This document shows positions 45,290 to 56,946 of a stretch of 64,000 nt of DNA, piece after piece. The stretch is from Schistocephalus solidus. Its lineage: Eukaryota > Platyhelminthes > Cestoda > Diphyllobothriidea > Diphyllobothriidae. The notes under the pieces are model-generated. The model was not told where the DNA came from. It saw only the letters and a list, made by a program, of their open reading frames with translations, and made no database searches. The stretch is taken from contig WEDG01004123.1 in the NCBI GenBank assembly GCA_017591395.1, positions 1 to 64,000 of the forward strand, read 5' to 3'. The position numbers and the translations under genes are program-made. How positions within the stretch are numbered: the first letter of the stretch is position 1; each line of letters opens with the position of its first letter.

Positions 45290-45510
45290 TTCCCTGGCAG
45301 ATAATTGTATCTTGTATTTAAGAGAGTCCCCGAGGGTACCAGTGAAACGCTAACAGAAAGTGTTAAACAGGATCTGCAGACACTCCAAAATATATTAAAT
45401 GATTCACAAGAACCCTGTATGATAGACGAAATCCAAAAGATCTTCCGATTATGGCCTCTTGTTAGAAATGAAACGCATGAGGTGCGACCTACCGATTGGA
45501 TGAAAATAAA
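45290..45510 (+). pseudogene. ORF1 fragment of LINE family E (plus copy)
   Basis: Frame 45305-45517 reads VFKRVPEGTSETLTESV, then DEIQKIFRLWPLV and NETHEVRP, matching the RRM-like block of LINE ORF1 proteins (compare VIIKGVPES...RIGK...RPLKI in LINE C1). The motif is cut at 45511 by the 3' end of LINE C2. The downstream ORF2 of the same old element appears at 48150-50075. Confidence 0.55.
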
Positions 45511-45723
45511 TAAATAAATTGTATATTTAAAGCACTGGGAGCCCCGTCATTTCAAACTTAGTATCGCGGTATAAATAAATACAAAGTGGATAATTGCTGC
45601 ACTATGTGAGCAGCCATATTAACAGCAGAAATGAACAATATGGTAGGCATATCCGATTCAGAACGATTTGCCATTTTTAAAACAATAGTCAACAATCTTT
45701 AACATAAACGGTGAACTAGAAAA

Positions 45724-45811
45724 GAAGCAGTAAAAAAACTCCTATGGTTAAATCGGAGGCGGAGTTCAGCGAGCCGCCAATTTAAAAAAAATAGGAGAAG
45801 AAAACTGCTTC
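45724..45811 (-). ncRNA. U-rich internal-loop hairpin of LINE C2 (ENE-like)
   Basis: Same pairs as in C1: GAAGCAG/CTGCTTC outer stem, TTTTCTT opposite TTTTTTTA, CTCCTA/TAGGAG inner stem. Confidence 0.6.
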
Positions 45812-46329
45812 ACTAAAAAAATTAATAGCTAGATGCAATGGGATAGTGCTGTGATGTTGCTGACAACGTATGAGGGTTCGGATCGCTCCTTGTCGTGTGA
45901 GAGATAATATAGCAGTCAGAGCTACTGTTCGTAACCACCAGTGGAAGTGAGAGAGGACAAACTCATCTTGGACACCAGGGTCAAAACGAAGAGGGGACAG
46001 TAGAGGTAATGAGATCATCATCGAGATGCGACCTTGCCGACTGCATAGTCCACCAATCAAAGAGGCAAAACCATCAGAACCCGCCTTGATCCTCAACTGA
46101 ACCTGGAGACCATCGTCGGGGTTGCAAAAGCGGAGGAAAGCACCAAAGTTGTCAAGACTTGGCGATGCTAGTTTAAAAGTAGGGGGGCAAAAAAGTGAAT
46201 GCAAAGATTGACTCTGCAGAGGATGATGGGCATATAATAAGAGGCCAATATAATATCAAGGGAGCTGCCTCAAATACCAGGAGGACCCTTTTTGAAATCC
46301 AAAAGTTGCGAGTTAGGGAAGGAAACAGA

Positions 46330-47910
46330 CAATAAGGACTTTATATCTTCCGAAGTTAAATGCTTGCGTTACTTTGTTTTGAAAATAGCTAATTTGGACG
46401 ACAGCCTAATTTGCAGTGGAAGATTATTGCAGATGAAAGCATATTTGGAGGCAAAAAACTGAGACCGGTTAGTTGTGGAGCCAAGGGGTGGTGAAATGAT
46501 CATGGATGAATTACGAGTGGCATAGGGTCAATCTACCGGAGTGAGAGCGTTACTTCCTGGGCGATTTGGGCTAGAGTTAACGCGAAACAGGAAGCAGAGA
46601 CCGGCTTCGAGTCTTCTAACCCACAGAAATTTAATGTTTGCTAACTGGCATCTATCCGTATAAGAGATAATGGATCCAGGAAGAGAAAATAGTCTTCGAG
46701 TAAACACCCTCTGAACTTTTTCCATCTGCGGTCAGAGGCGTTCATCAGCCCAACGAGGGGACAGTAGTATTCTAGGTTAGGAAGAACAAACATGTGGTAC
46801 AGGTCTAACTTTATTTCCGGAAGGAAGAAATTATGTGATATAAAACAACATATCTGTGCAGTTTTTGCAGAAAATCGATCTGCATGAGGTGATAATGCTA
46901 GCTTGTTCGTGTAACTTAGACCTAAGTCTTTTATGGTTGATCGTTCTAAAAGTGTACTATTTTGAAATACGAGGGGTCCAGGAAGCATAGCGGGGCGAAA
47001 ACCCATAAAAACTACTCTTGGATGAGGAAAATTCCATCTGCCAAGTACAGCTCCAACGTGAGAGCATAAGAAGATCAGTGTTGATTTTATCCACGCAACT
47101 ATTGGAAGTGTCTTTAGAAAATGAATAAATGCACTTAAGATCGTCAGCGTAAACGAAATTTTGTGAATTTGTGAGTAAAGCTGAAATTTCGTTTATGTAC
47201 AGAATAAAGAGAAGGGGACCTAGAACCGTGCCTTGAAAAACGGCATTCGTGATTGGTTGAGGCGTCGAGTTGCTATTACCTACTAAGACCTTCTGGCTGC
47301 GGTTAGACAAGTAGGAACCAATGAAGTCGAGGAGAGGAGGCCGGATGTCGAGGGCTTCCAGTTTCACCAGAAGACGTCTGTGCGGTACTTTGTCAAAGGC
47401 TTTGCTCAGTTAAAAGTAGATCACAACCACTGTCTGCTGCTCATTACGAAGGGAAGTGACGAGTTTAAGAAAAGCTAAATGACACACTTCGCATGATTTC
47501 CCAGGTAGAAAACCATATTGTGAGTCGCTTAAGAGCTTATTTTCTAAGCAAAAGTCGAGAATTTGATTAAAAATAATTTTTCCAAGAAGTTTTGATAGAG
47601 CTGGGGTTTTTTGAACGCCTCGATAATTATTTACGTCCAAACGAGATCCCGACTTGAAGACAGGAAGAATAATAGATGTCTTCCATGAGTCAGGAAAGAA
47701 TCCGTTTAAAAGATAAACTGAGAATACATGGCTAAGCAATAGGGGAAAGCTCGGCACTCTCTTAATAAATGAGTTTGGAATCCCGTCAGTCCCCAAAGAG
47801 TGCGAGTTTTTCAGATGCATTATTTGCTTACGAATTAGTTCTATAGAGAAATCAATGGTACTGATAACATTAAAATGAGGACACTGGTAGCAGAGTTGAA
47901 AAGATGTCAA
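46330..47910 (-). pseudogene. LINE C2 reverse transcriptase
   Basis: Frames 47910-47410 (GTDGIPNSFIKRVPSFP, ILPVFKSGSRLDVNNYRGVQKTPALSKLLGK, YGFLPGKSCE), 47367-46957 (AVFQGTVLGPLLFILYINEIS, FVYADDLKCIY with both catalytic Asps) and 47006-46528 (STIKDLGLSYTNKLALSPHADR, C-terminal helices). The first break is a stop at about 47410 within the DLSKAFDK motif region. It is the least damaged RT frame among the C copies. Confidence 0.85.
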
Positions 47911-47949
47911 TACGAGAAGGAAATAAACTTGAAAATTTTAGACAACAAA

Positions 47950-50075
47950 ATCATCAAAATTGTTTTATGGGAACATACGGTGAAATTGAGGGCAACCACG
48001 CCTGTCAAAAGCCCTAACAAATGCCTTTAGATTTGAACCCAGACAGGTGACTGGAAATATTTTGCCAAATATCCTGCAATAATTGCTAGGCGCAAGAAAA
48101 ACCCACCAATCTTTAGAGATCGAGAAAACAAAACAAGATGACTCTGATGTACGCAAATGTGCAGAGCCTATTCAGCAAAATTAATGAAATCAAAACTGGT
48201 AGAGGGACATTTACAACCCGAATTCATAGCTCTAACTGAAGCAAAGCAAAATGAGCAAATCGCAGACACAGAAGTCAGGATAGATGGATTGCATTTTATC
48301 TGCATGGATAGAAACTGACGTAGGGGTAGTGGTCATCAAATGTTCATACGAGATTGCATACACAACCTTCCGGATGGCCCTTACCAAATAGGATCACGTT
48401 TTGCGAAATACCTATTTGTATACTGAAAGTCCAAAACCCTCCGTACATCCATATTGCCATGGTATATCGACCCCCAGGACAGCACTCATCACGGAGGTAA
48501 AGCACAATGCCGTTACAAACACTTATTAATACTTGGAGATTTCAACTCTCCCGACATCGATTGGGTATCGATGTACTGCTCGCGATTGGAAATTCATTCG
48601 AACAAAAATTACTTCAGTTGGTAACTGATGAGTTTGTTACCCAACACGTCACAATAGAGAAGTTGTTCCGAAAGGGCAGCAGCCAAGTTGTTTGGATCTA
48701 ATCATTAGTGGAGATGACAATTGCATCCTTGCATTAAGTTCTTACGTGCTCCTTGGACGATGTGATCATTGCGTTCTTGCTAGGGAGTACAGTCATTTTT
48801 CTGTAGCCAAACGTCTAGCAGTTAGGGAGAGAAATTCATAGAAAGGGGGATTATCCCAAAATGAAAGAAACACCGAATGAGATAGACTGGAGCCATGCAT
48901 ATGGACCTGACCAAAATGCTGCCTGATTCTTCATTAGTTACTTGATTCAACAGTTGATAGAGAACTTCTGTCCACTTAAAAGGTGATCGTGTGTATCCCG
49001 ACCCGAGTGGGTGACATCGGAAATAAAAACGAAGCTAAAGAATAAAAGAGGACTGTGGAGAACATGTGCCAGGTATCGTAAACCCGAAAATGTTTTTGCT
49101 TTTTAGAAACAGCAAAATGGGTGTCGGAAACTTCTGAGAAAAGAAAGATCAGCCTATGAGTCTTAAATAGTCAAAGACATACCAAGTAATTCAAAAATTT
49201 TCTTTGCTAAGCAGAAACGAAATCAGGACTCCATTCCTTATCTAAAAGACTATAAGAGATAGAAGTAAACCGATAACTCTGATAAGAACAACCTTTTATC
49301 CAATTTCTTTATGTCCATATATACAGAGGAACCGCCTTTTGACGAGGAAGAATTCTACAGTGTTGCAACACCTAAAAACAATAAGCATGGTGTCGTTCCC
49401 AAAAGAAACCGTAAGAAAAACTCTGAAAAAGCTACAGCCTATTAAATTGCCTGGCCCAGTTGGTATATTCACAAAAGTTCTCAATGAACTCGCTGACCAG
49501 CTAGTCTCTCCGCTCTCTAAGATCTTTAAAAGTTCAATTGAGGCGCAGCTCTACCTACCGAGTGGAAGATAGCCAACATAACCCCATCGATAAAGGAGGA
49601 GAGAGGACATCTCCAAATAGGTCCAGTCCAGTAAGCCTCACAAGTATCTGTTGCAAAATGATGCAGAAGATAACCAAAACGGAACTGATGAAGCATATTG
49701 ATGAGAACAAACTGCTAAGTGTACGTCAACATGGATTTAGAAATGGTTGATCCTGCCTCACCAACCTGATCACATCCATGAACAGCTGGACAAAATCATT
49801 AGAATTGAGCTAATCTGTCAATGCGGTCTACATTGACTTCAGTAAAGCCTTTGACAGTGTTCCACACAGACATCTGATGTTTAAGCTGCCTCAAATGTGT
49901 GTGACTGGCAACTGACTCAAATGGCTGGTCAACTTTCTCACAGGCTTGCGCCAACGTGCTTGTATTGGAGATGACAAGTCGTACTCGCAAACCGTTCACA
50001 GAAGAATTCCGCAGGCGAGCGTGCTAGGTTCTATTTTGTTTCTGATATACGTGAACGACTGTCTTGATTTATAAT
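47950..50075 (+). mobile_element. LINE family E, plus copy, decayed (endonuclease and RT)
   Basis: Old plus-strand LINE. The endonuclease starts at 48138 (MTLMYANVQSLFSKINEIK), with LILGDFNSPDIDW at about 48525; the RT region reads LNELADQLVSPLSKIF (49475-49530), RSSPVSLTSICCKMMQKI (49620-49670), LLSVRQHGFRNG (49710-49750), NAVYIDFSKAFDSVPHRHLM (49815-49880) and ASVLGSILFLIYVNDCL (50015-50065). Many stops lie between. It ends abruptly at 50075 at the 3' end of LINE B4. With the ORF1 fragment at 45290-45510 it forms one element split by LINE C2. Confidence 0.7.
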
Positions 50076-50257
50076 TTTTAGAATTAATATTTGGTTAGCG
50101 CCGGCAAGGCACTGTCTTAACAAACGTTGGTAATGAAATAAAGTTATGATAATGTGTTCAGATAAAATATACAAATACTTAATAATGTAGACAGAACTGG
50201 TCCTGCTAGATCAACAGAAAGCGATGTTTTTAAATTAAAGGTGAACTAGAAAAATAG

Positions 50258-50343
50258 GCAGTGAAAAAAACTTCTACCTTAAAAATGGAGGAAGAGTTCA
50301 ATAGGCCTTCATTTTCGAAAAGAAGGTAGGAGAAAAATACTGC
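50258..50343 (-). ncRNA. U-rich internal-loop hairpin of LINE B4, decayed
   Basis: Same position and outline as the other B copies, but the inner stem is broken: the 3' side on the element strand reads GGTAGAAG where B1 has GGTAGGAG (one mismatch), and the 5' T run is interrupted by A. Confidence 0.45.
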
Positions 50344-52535
50344 TTAGGAAAGTAAGGTCAGGTGGTAGAGTAGGGTAATACTGCAGTAGCATTTCAGAAT
50401 GAGATAATGAAACGTCGAGATGATGCGTTCTTGATCACTTAGGCGTATTAAACAAAATCTCATGAAAATGTGTCCATGTACTTAAGTCCTCAGCATCTTA
50501 GGATCCAGAATTGAGTTCTGATGATGGTTAGTATCCAACGAAACGGTATGTATTTAATAAATAAATACATTGAATATATTTAAGGCCCAGAGAGCCCCAT
50601 CATTAGACAGTGGACCACCGAATGTGTATGTCCGAATGACTTCATCGTTTGGATGACTGGTGATGTAAGGAGACATTATGTTTCATGGGCGACTCGAGGT
50701 AGCGAAATATAGTTTCCAGAAGGTCACTTAAATGCCCGCTGGTCCTCTCTCCGTGAAATGGGGAAAGCAACTGGGAAAAGATCAGGAAAATAAAGGTTAA
50801 TACAATCAGTGTTAAGATAAATGTGCAGTCTGCGCTTGAATGCAGATAGTTTTTTTGACGACCTAATTTCAATTCGCAAGTTATTCCGAAGAAACCTATA
50901 CCAAGAAGCAAAGAAGAGAAAGCGTTTACACGTGGAGGATGCAGAACGAGTTATAATTAGTGCAGTATTTTTAAGGTTATAAGGAAGACTAACAGGGGGT
51001 AATGAAAGAAAGCTTGGGGAGAGTTGAGCTATTATTTAGTCGGAAAAGGAGACAAAAGCCTGCTTCCAGTCTCCTGCCCCAAAGAAATTTTAGCTTCATT
51101 AGCTGGCATCTTGTTGAGTAGGAAGTAGTTGAAAGAGTCGGAAACAGGATATTTGTGAAATATCTTTGGACATTTTCAATTTTTGAACGGCTAGATTCGT
51201 TAATTAAACCGAAGAAAAGACAGCAAAATTCAAGAATGGGAAGTTCACATAAGATAAAGTCTTAATTTAATTTCAATAAGGTAAAAATTGTGAGAAATAA
51301 ATCCGTGAATCTGAGCAGATTTGGCCGTAATTCTATCGGCATGGGGCGAAAGATCTAGTTTATTGGTGAAGCTTAAGCCCAAGTCCTTGATAGAGGAACA
51401 TTCAATCATAGGGCAGCCTTTAAAGATAAGAAGTTGCGGAAGCCTTACAGGCCAAAAACTCATGTAGCGACACTAAGAAGGTGATAACTCCATTTGCCAC
51501 CTGGAGCTCAGCGCCGAAAAAGCGTTTAAGTCCGAATGAATTTGTTTAGGCATCTTTCGGTCGTAGAGTTAGAGAAGGAATACACGCATTTGAGGTCATC
51601 AGCATAAAAAAAAGATTGAGAATTTTTAAATTTCGATGAAATATCATTTATATACACTAAGAACAACAAAGGACCTAATATGGTACCTTAAAGGACACCA
51701 CTAACAATCAAGGTACCAATTGAGTACGAGGTAAAAAGCCATGTTGGGAAAAGTTGATAATTTTTTTACTTATGCAGAAACCTATGATTTGTTTTGCAAT
51801 TAGTTTCTCGAAGAGTTAAGCAAGAGAGGGCATTTTATGAACACCGCGATAATTACTAATGTCCGAGCGGGAACCAGATTTAAAAACTGGTATTATAATA
51901 GAATTTTTCCAATAATCGGGGAAGAAACCATTTTCGAGAAATACTGAGAATAATTTGCTTTGTAAAGGTAGAAAATCCCTTAACTGTTTAATATATGAGT
52001 TTGGAATGTTATCAGTTCCAACCGATTGTGAATCTTTAGGTCAGCTTTTTCTTTTTGAATACGTGAAGGCGAGAAATGAATGGTTGTTAGAAGTGAATTT
52101 GAAAGCAGAGGAATTGTGGGAGTGGGGCTAGTTTCAGTGGTAAAGTGGTTGGCAAAAAAAAACGAATTTAACAATTCTGCTTCGCGCAAATCTTCTGAAA
52201 CAAATCTTTTGTTACAGTCGAGTAAGGGCGGAGTTACATTCAGGCGCCTAGCCGATGACTGAACATGGAAGATTTGAGCAAAATATTTGGATGAATTGGC
52301 ATCACTTAGTGCCCGAGACTCTCTACGCTTATCTCGCGCGAGCTTATTTTCGATGCTAATTCAAAAATTTGCGCAATCCTTAAGTGAACTAAAAACGAGC
52401 TTTAATGTGAATCTATAAGTTGCTTTCGTTATTTTTAATGTCTGTTTAGGAGAAAATGTCAAACAGAAGATGAGGCTGTATTTGAATTAAAAAATCTTAA
52501 ACGGGATAAAAGCCAGGATTTTTTTCTGTGAGGCT

Positions 52536-53069
52536 CTACAATAGCTCACGGAAAAAGTTTGGATCTTTGATTGAGAATATGCTATGCCAATCAAGAGTAC
52601 TTACGAAATTATTATTTATTTCATGGTTTGTGTAAGCAAAGTTGAGGTTATTGCATTTAAACTCAGGCTTCGTACGATTGGGGACTGGAAAACAACAGTG
52701 CATTAGTGCATGATCACCTGTAAATAGATCACGATGGAAATTCATAAAGAGAGGGTGAACATCATTTGTAAAAATTAAATCTAAAATATTTTCATTTCTA
52801 GTAACTGATCTGACCAGTTGGGACAGGTTTGAAAAGTTAATAGTATCGACCAATTTCTGATGTTTTGGCGGCGAGGAATTTGCCTGCCAGTCAATGTCTG
52901 GCAGATTGAAATCGCCTACGATTATTTTGACATCAAATTGAGTGTCTGCAACGATTTCAAATAGTTCACAGAGCTCGCTTTCATTGCCAGAATAACACAG
53001 GGAATTACAGACACAGCTAATTACCGCTTTTTTTATTGTGCGTGAGGATGACTGAAGCAAAGCATACAT
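52536..53069 (-). pseudogene. Endonuclease domain of LINE B4
   Basis: A 177-codon open frame with the C-terminal two thirds of the endonuclease: VGDFNLPDIDWQ, INFSNLSQLVRSVTRNENILDLIFTN and GDHALMHCC, where the family motif is SDH; the catalytic-region Ser is replaced by Gly. The N-terminal part is upstream (53340-53080) with breaks. Confidence 0.75.
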
Positions 53070-53960
53070 TTCCAGAAAAGGCTAAAATGCTCAGCTGAAA
53101 AGGGAAATGTACAAAGGATGACTAAATATAAAGGAGCCGACCAACGCCAAGTTTTTCAGCGTGGTCTTTTGGGTACAAATGGAAATTATCTATAGCAAGC
53201 GTCGAGTCAGAAATAAGAGAGTGAGCCCACGATTCAGGGATGCACAGTACATCTGGATCAAGCTCAAAGGCTACTGTTATAAGCTTCGCCGTCTTATTAA
53301 CAACTGATCTTGTATTGATTGAAACTAAGCTGAGCGTATTCCTGAGCTGCAGATTACACTCATCAGTATTTATAAAAAGGATAATTTGGTGGTGGAGAAG
53401 AAAACTGGAAAGAAGAAACGAAATGTGGGAAACAAATTTGCTCTGGTCTAAAATTTATCGAAATTTTACAGTTAAGAGAACTGAGATTATTGTACAATGG
53501 CCTATTTGGATGAAAATAATGGAAACGAAGGCTATATTGTGGCGTGGGAAAGATAGGGGGTTGCATAGAAATGAGATTTTGTGGAAAGTTAGCATAAATT
53601 GGTGGAAAACGTGCATTTGAAAAAGAAATAAATGATTTCGAAAATCTGTTAGCATAATTAAAAAACAATATTTTGAGAATTTCGGACACTTTTGGGTTGG
53701 GAAAGATGCTTACGTTAGCGATGTCATCTGTTGTAGATGCTGAGGTGTTGGCAGGTTTCCCATCGGTAATGACATTGCTGATTTTAATACCTGGCTAAGA
53801 CAATGATTCAGATTTACTGGGATTTTCTTAGGTTTACTAGATTGGGCAGCTAAAGCAGGCATGGTTTACTTGAAGGAGAAAGAAGTGGCGTTGACACGAT
53901 TTCACTCGAACCAGGAACAAGGTTAACGGGTGGAGATTCAGCTGGAATCGAATTGTCTGA

Positions 53961-54250
53961 CATGTGATAATGTCACATTTGATGATGATCGGAAGTTATA
54001 GACTTTGATAAAAAGGCCAGGGGGTGCGCGGAACTTTAAGTCACTTTAAGTCACTTATTGAATGAATTAGGCTTTCGACCTTGAGCTCCGTATTTACATT
54101 CAAAAATGATAAAAGAATAAACGCTTACAGCAAAAACTCTGACAAATGAAATAAGGTCATCGACATGTGTGGGCCAGGCATATGCTGCCACTACTGACAC
54201 AAGCTTCATTATATGTACAATAGTTTCTCAGAAAATGAGTTTCCAGTTTA
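53961..54250. other. Junction between LINE B4 and the 3' end of LINE E (minus copy)
   Basis: 54055-54220 is the non-coding 3' flank of the minus-strand family E element and resembles 23010-23175. No gene. Confidence 0.45.
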
Positions 54251-54912
54251 TATTTAAATGTGTAAACAGGGAATCCGTTCCATGCACCAACGACCCTCTA
54301 TGAAAAGGCATTCTGACAGACGTCCGTGTGGACCAACTTCCTCTGCAGTTTAAAGGGATGACCCCGCAGATGTTCCATCTCAGCAAATTCTAAGAAGTCA
54401 GCAAATTCTAGGGTACACTCGCGGGCTCTGATAACCCGGTAGGTTTGGATGAGGTCACCGCGTAGTTGCCTGTAATTGACAGGAAGCTAATCAAGTTCAA
54501 CCAGTCTGGCTTCGTAAGGCAAATGAATAAGATTCTTGACCATCTTCGAAGCCCACGCCTGTACTCGTTCGAGTTGTAGATAATCCTTCTTAAACCACGG
54601 ACGCCAGGCCTGGACGGCACATTCCAAGTGAGATCGAACAAATGCTTCGTAGGTTTTTCGGAATATTTCCTTATCAATCTGCACAAATGCACGTCTGAGC
54701 GCAAATAAATCTTGTGTTGCGCGTTTAGCTGCCTTTACACGATGTGAAGATGGTTTGACTGAAGAGTTTATTAGAACACCGAGGTCCTTCTGTTTTCGGT
54801 AAACGCCATGGCCATGTGGAATAAATTTTCCCATAATATAAAAATCCAGCGGAGTTATTCTTTGTTTAAGATAACTATTACTAGTTTTTTTGGCATTCAG
54901 AACAGTTTCCAA

Positions 54913-55356
54913 GAATTCTGGGCACCGACACGGTAGAATCTGTTTTCCTGTTCGATGGAGTGTGCGGCATCTGAACCCGATCCCAGGTGTTACCTTGAGG
55001 GATACGGCACCGTCTCTGCAGCCTGCACCCTTTGACTACTTCTTTGGCAGACAGTGAGCAAACGTACACGGATGCTTTCTTGCATTGGGCAGAATCCCGG
55101 ATCCTAGCAAAGACAGAGAGACTGCATACAGACTGCAATTTTGTTAGCCCATCCCTGATCTGAATTGCTATCATCCTAACAGGCGGCAGTTATTTCTCCT
55201 GAATAACATAAAGATAGGAAAAACACTTATAATGATATAAATTCAGGAGTTTTTTTTCACTGCCAGCCTCTACCCACTGAATATTTCATCTGAAAATGCC
55301 TGTAAACCGGCATTAAATACAACTATTATTATTATTTATTATTATTATTAAAGGGG
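54913..55356 (+). mobile_element. Element F: short LINE 3' end inserted in LINE E
   Basis: About 440 bp in plus orientation within a minus-strand LINE, ending in an (ATT)n tail (55322-55350). Its last 170 bp share a layout with the LINE H 3' end: U-loop hairpin, CACTGCCAGC block, a terminal TGCC/GGCA stem-loop and then the tail. The upstream part is not similar to H. It is a 5'-truncated copy of a separate LINE family or a SINE borrowing that 3' end. Confidence 0.65.
55185..55264 (+). ncRNA. U-rich internal-loop hairpin of element F (ENE-like)
   Basis: Outer stem GGCAG (55185-55189)/CTGCC (55260-55264); internal loop TTATTT (55190-55195) opposite T8CA (55250-55259); inner stem CTCCTGAAT (55196-55204)/ATTCAGGAG (55241-55249), nine perfect pairs. 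Confidence 0.6.
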
Positions 55357-56394
55357 CTGCTCATTTATAAGGTAATGGTAGGAATCATCCTCCTTACTGG
55401 TCTTTCTGGTACGGAGTCTTAGGAACACACACTTCCAACGTTAAAATTTTAGAGCACACGAGGAGACCAGATGCTAAGATGGTTGAGACTCTCTTGAATT
55501 GCGTGCCTATTGGCATCAGATCTGATGACCCTCCACAATTTAACATCGTTTGCAAACATTATGGCGCTGCGACCCAGGTCTTAAATGCAGTCGTTGATAT
55601 AGACTAAGAAGAGTAATGGTCCTAAGACGGAGCTATGGGGGACACCACTTAGAACCGAAGTAGGTGTTGATTTCGAGGAATCGATGCACAAAGTTTGAAA
55701 TCTTGTTGTAAGAAAATCGGCAATCCATGCCAGCAGCATTCCTCTTATTCCAATTTCAGATAATTTATAGATAAGACGCTCGTATGGGACACTATCAAAC
55801 GCCTTCGTGAAATCAGTGTAGATTAGTCCAATGCTCTGTCGTGAGCAATAAACTGGACAGGCAAGAGCGATTCTGTCTGAAGCCATGCTGGAGCTCTGAT
55901 AGCAATCGGTTTTCCTCAAGGAACTTCATGGTCGCCTTCTTAAATATCGATTCCATTTTTTACAGCAAATGGAGGTAAGGCTGACAGGCCGCTTATTGTT
56001 GACATTAAATCGAGCCCCACTCAGGTATATGTGGTATATATTTGCTGCCTTCCATTCGGATGGCCTTTTCACCGATTCAAAGGACGAATTGAATATATGC
56101 GCTAGTGGTTTGGAGAGTTCGCTGGCCAGTTGTTTCAAGAACTTTGCTTGTAAATCGTCCGAACCAGATGACTTGGCTTCTTTTACATTTCGCAGTTCTC
56201 GTTCCACGAGAGGTTTTTATTTATTTATTTAGAATTTATATTTGGTTAGCACCGGGAAGGTACTGTCTAAGCAAACATTAGTAACGAAATAAAGTTATGA
56301 CAATGTGTGCAGATAAAATGTACAAATTCATAAATTGTCCTGCTATGTCAACAATTAGCAATGTTTTAAAATTAATGGTGAACTAGAAAAATAG

Positions 56395-56481
56395 GCAGTG
56401 AAAAAAAACTCCTACCATGAAAATGGAGGCAGAGTTCAATAGGCCTTCATTTTCGAATAGAAGGTAGGAGAAAAAAACTGC
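56395..56481 (-). ncRNA. U-rich internal-loop hairpin of LINE B5 (ENE-like)
   Basis: Same pairs as 28203-28289; all three stems intact. Confidence 0.6.
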
Positions 56482-56946
56482 TTAGGAAAAAATAGTCAGG
56501 TGGTAGAATAGGGTAATACTGCAGTAGCATTTCAGAATGAGATAATGAAACGTCGAGGTGATTCGTTCTTGATCACTTAGGCGTATTAAACAGAATCTCA
56601 CGAAAATGCGTCAATGAACTTAAGTTCTCAGCATCATAGGATCCAGAATTGAATTCTGATGATGGTTAGTATCCAAAGAAACCGCAGCATTTAAGACTGT
56701 GGACCACCGAATTTGTACGTCCGAATGACGTCATCGTTTGGAGGACGGGTGATATAAGGAGACATTATAGTTCATGGGCGTCTCCAGGTAGCGTAAATAT
56801 AGTTTCAAGAGGGTTACTCAAATTCCCGATGGTCCTTTCTCCGAGTCATGGGGGAAAGCTACTGGGAAAAGATAAGGAAAATAAAAGGTTAATAGAATCA
56901 GTGTTAAGATAAATGTGCAGTCTTCGCTTGAATGCAGATAGACTAG

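Larger units (their letters stand above)
45511..47930 (-). mobile_element. LINE family C copy C2 (5'-truncated), nested in LINE E
   Basis: Minus-strand copy of family C from the N-terminal RT region to its 3' end (AATAAATAAATTG tail complement at 45511). Its 3' UTR (46260-45511) is the uninterrupted counterpart of the C1 3' UTR and shows exactly where the C1 insertion landed. Contains the U-loop hairpin at 45724-45811. Confidence 0.85.
50076..53960 (-). mobile_element. LINE family B copy B4, near full length, nested in LINE E
   Basis: Minus-strand copy from ORF1 (53943-53363) through the endonuclease (53069-52536) and RT (52189-50642, badly broken) to the 3' end at 50076. It keeps the whole element in order, so it defines the family layout, but is older than B1, B3 and B5: the 3' UTR differs from theirs at many sites, including the U-loop hairpin (50258-50343). 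Confidence 0.8.
54250..56217 (-). mobile_element. LINE family E, minus copy, with nested element F
   Basis: Minus-strand LINE: RT N-terminal part 56207-55926 (NVKEAKSSGSDDLQAKFLKQLA, VNNKRPVSLTSICCK), 55919-55581 (YTDFTKAFDSVPYERL, GVPHSSVLGPLLFLVYINDC), active site at about 55560-55530 reading FAND, so the first catalytic Asp is Asn. After element F (54913-55356), the C-terminal part follows (54912-54250: [54 protein letters not shown]). It is cut at 56217 by the 3' end of LINE B5. Confidence 0.78.
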
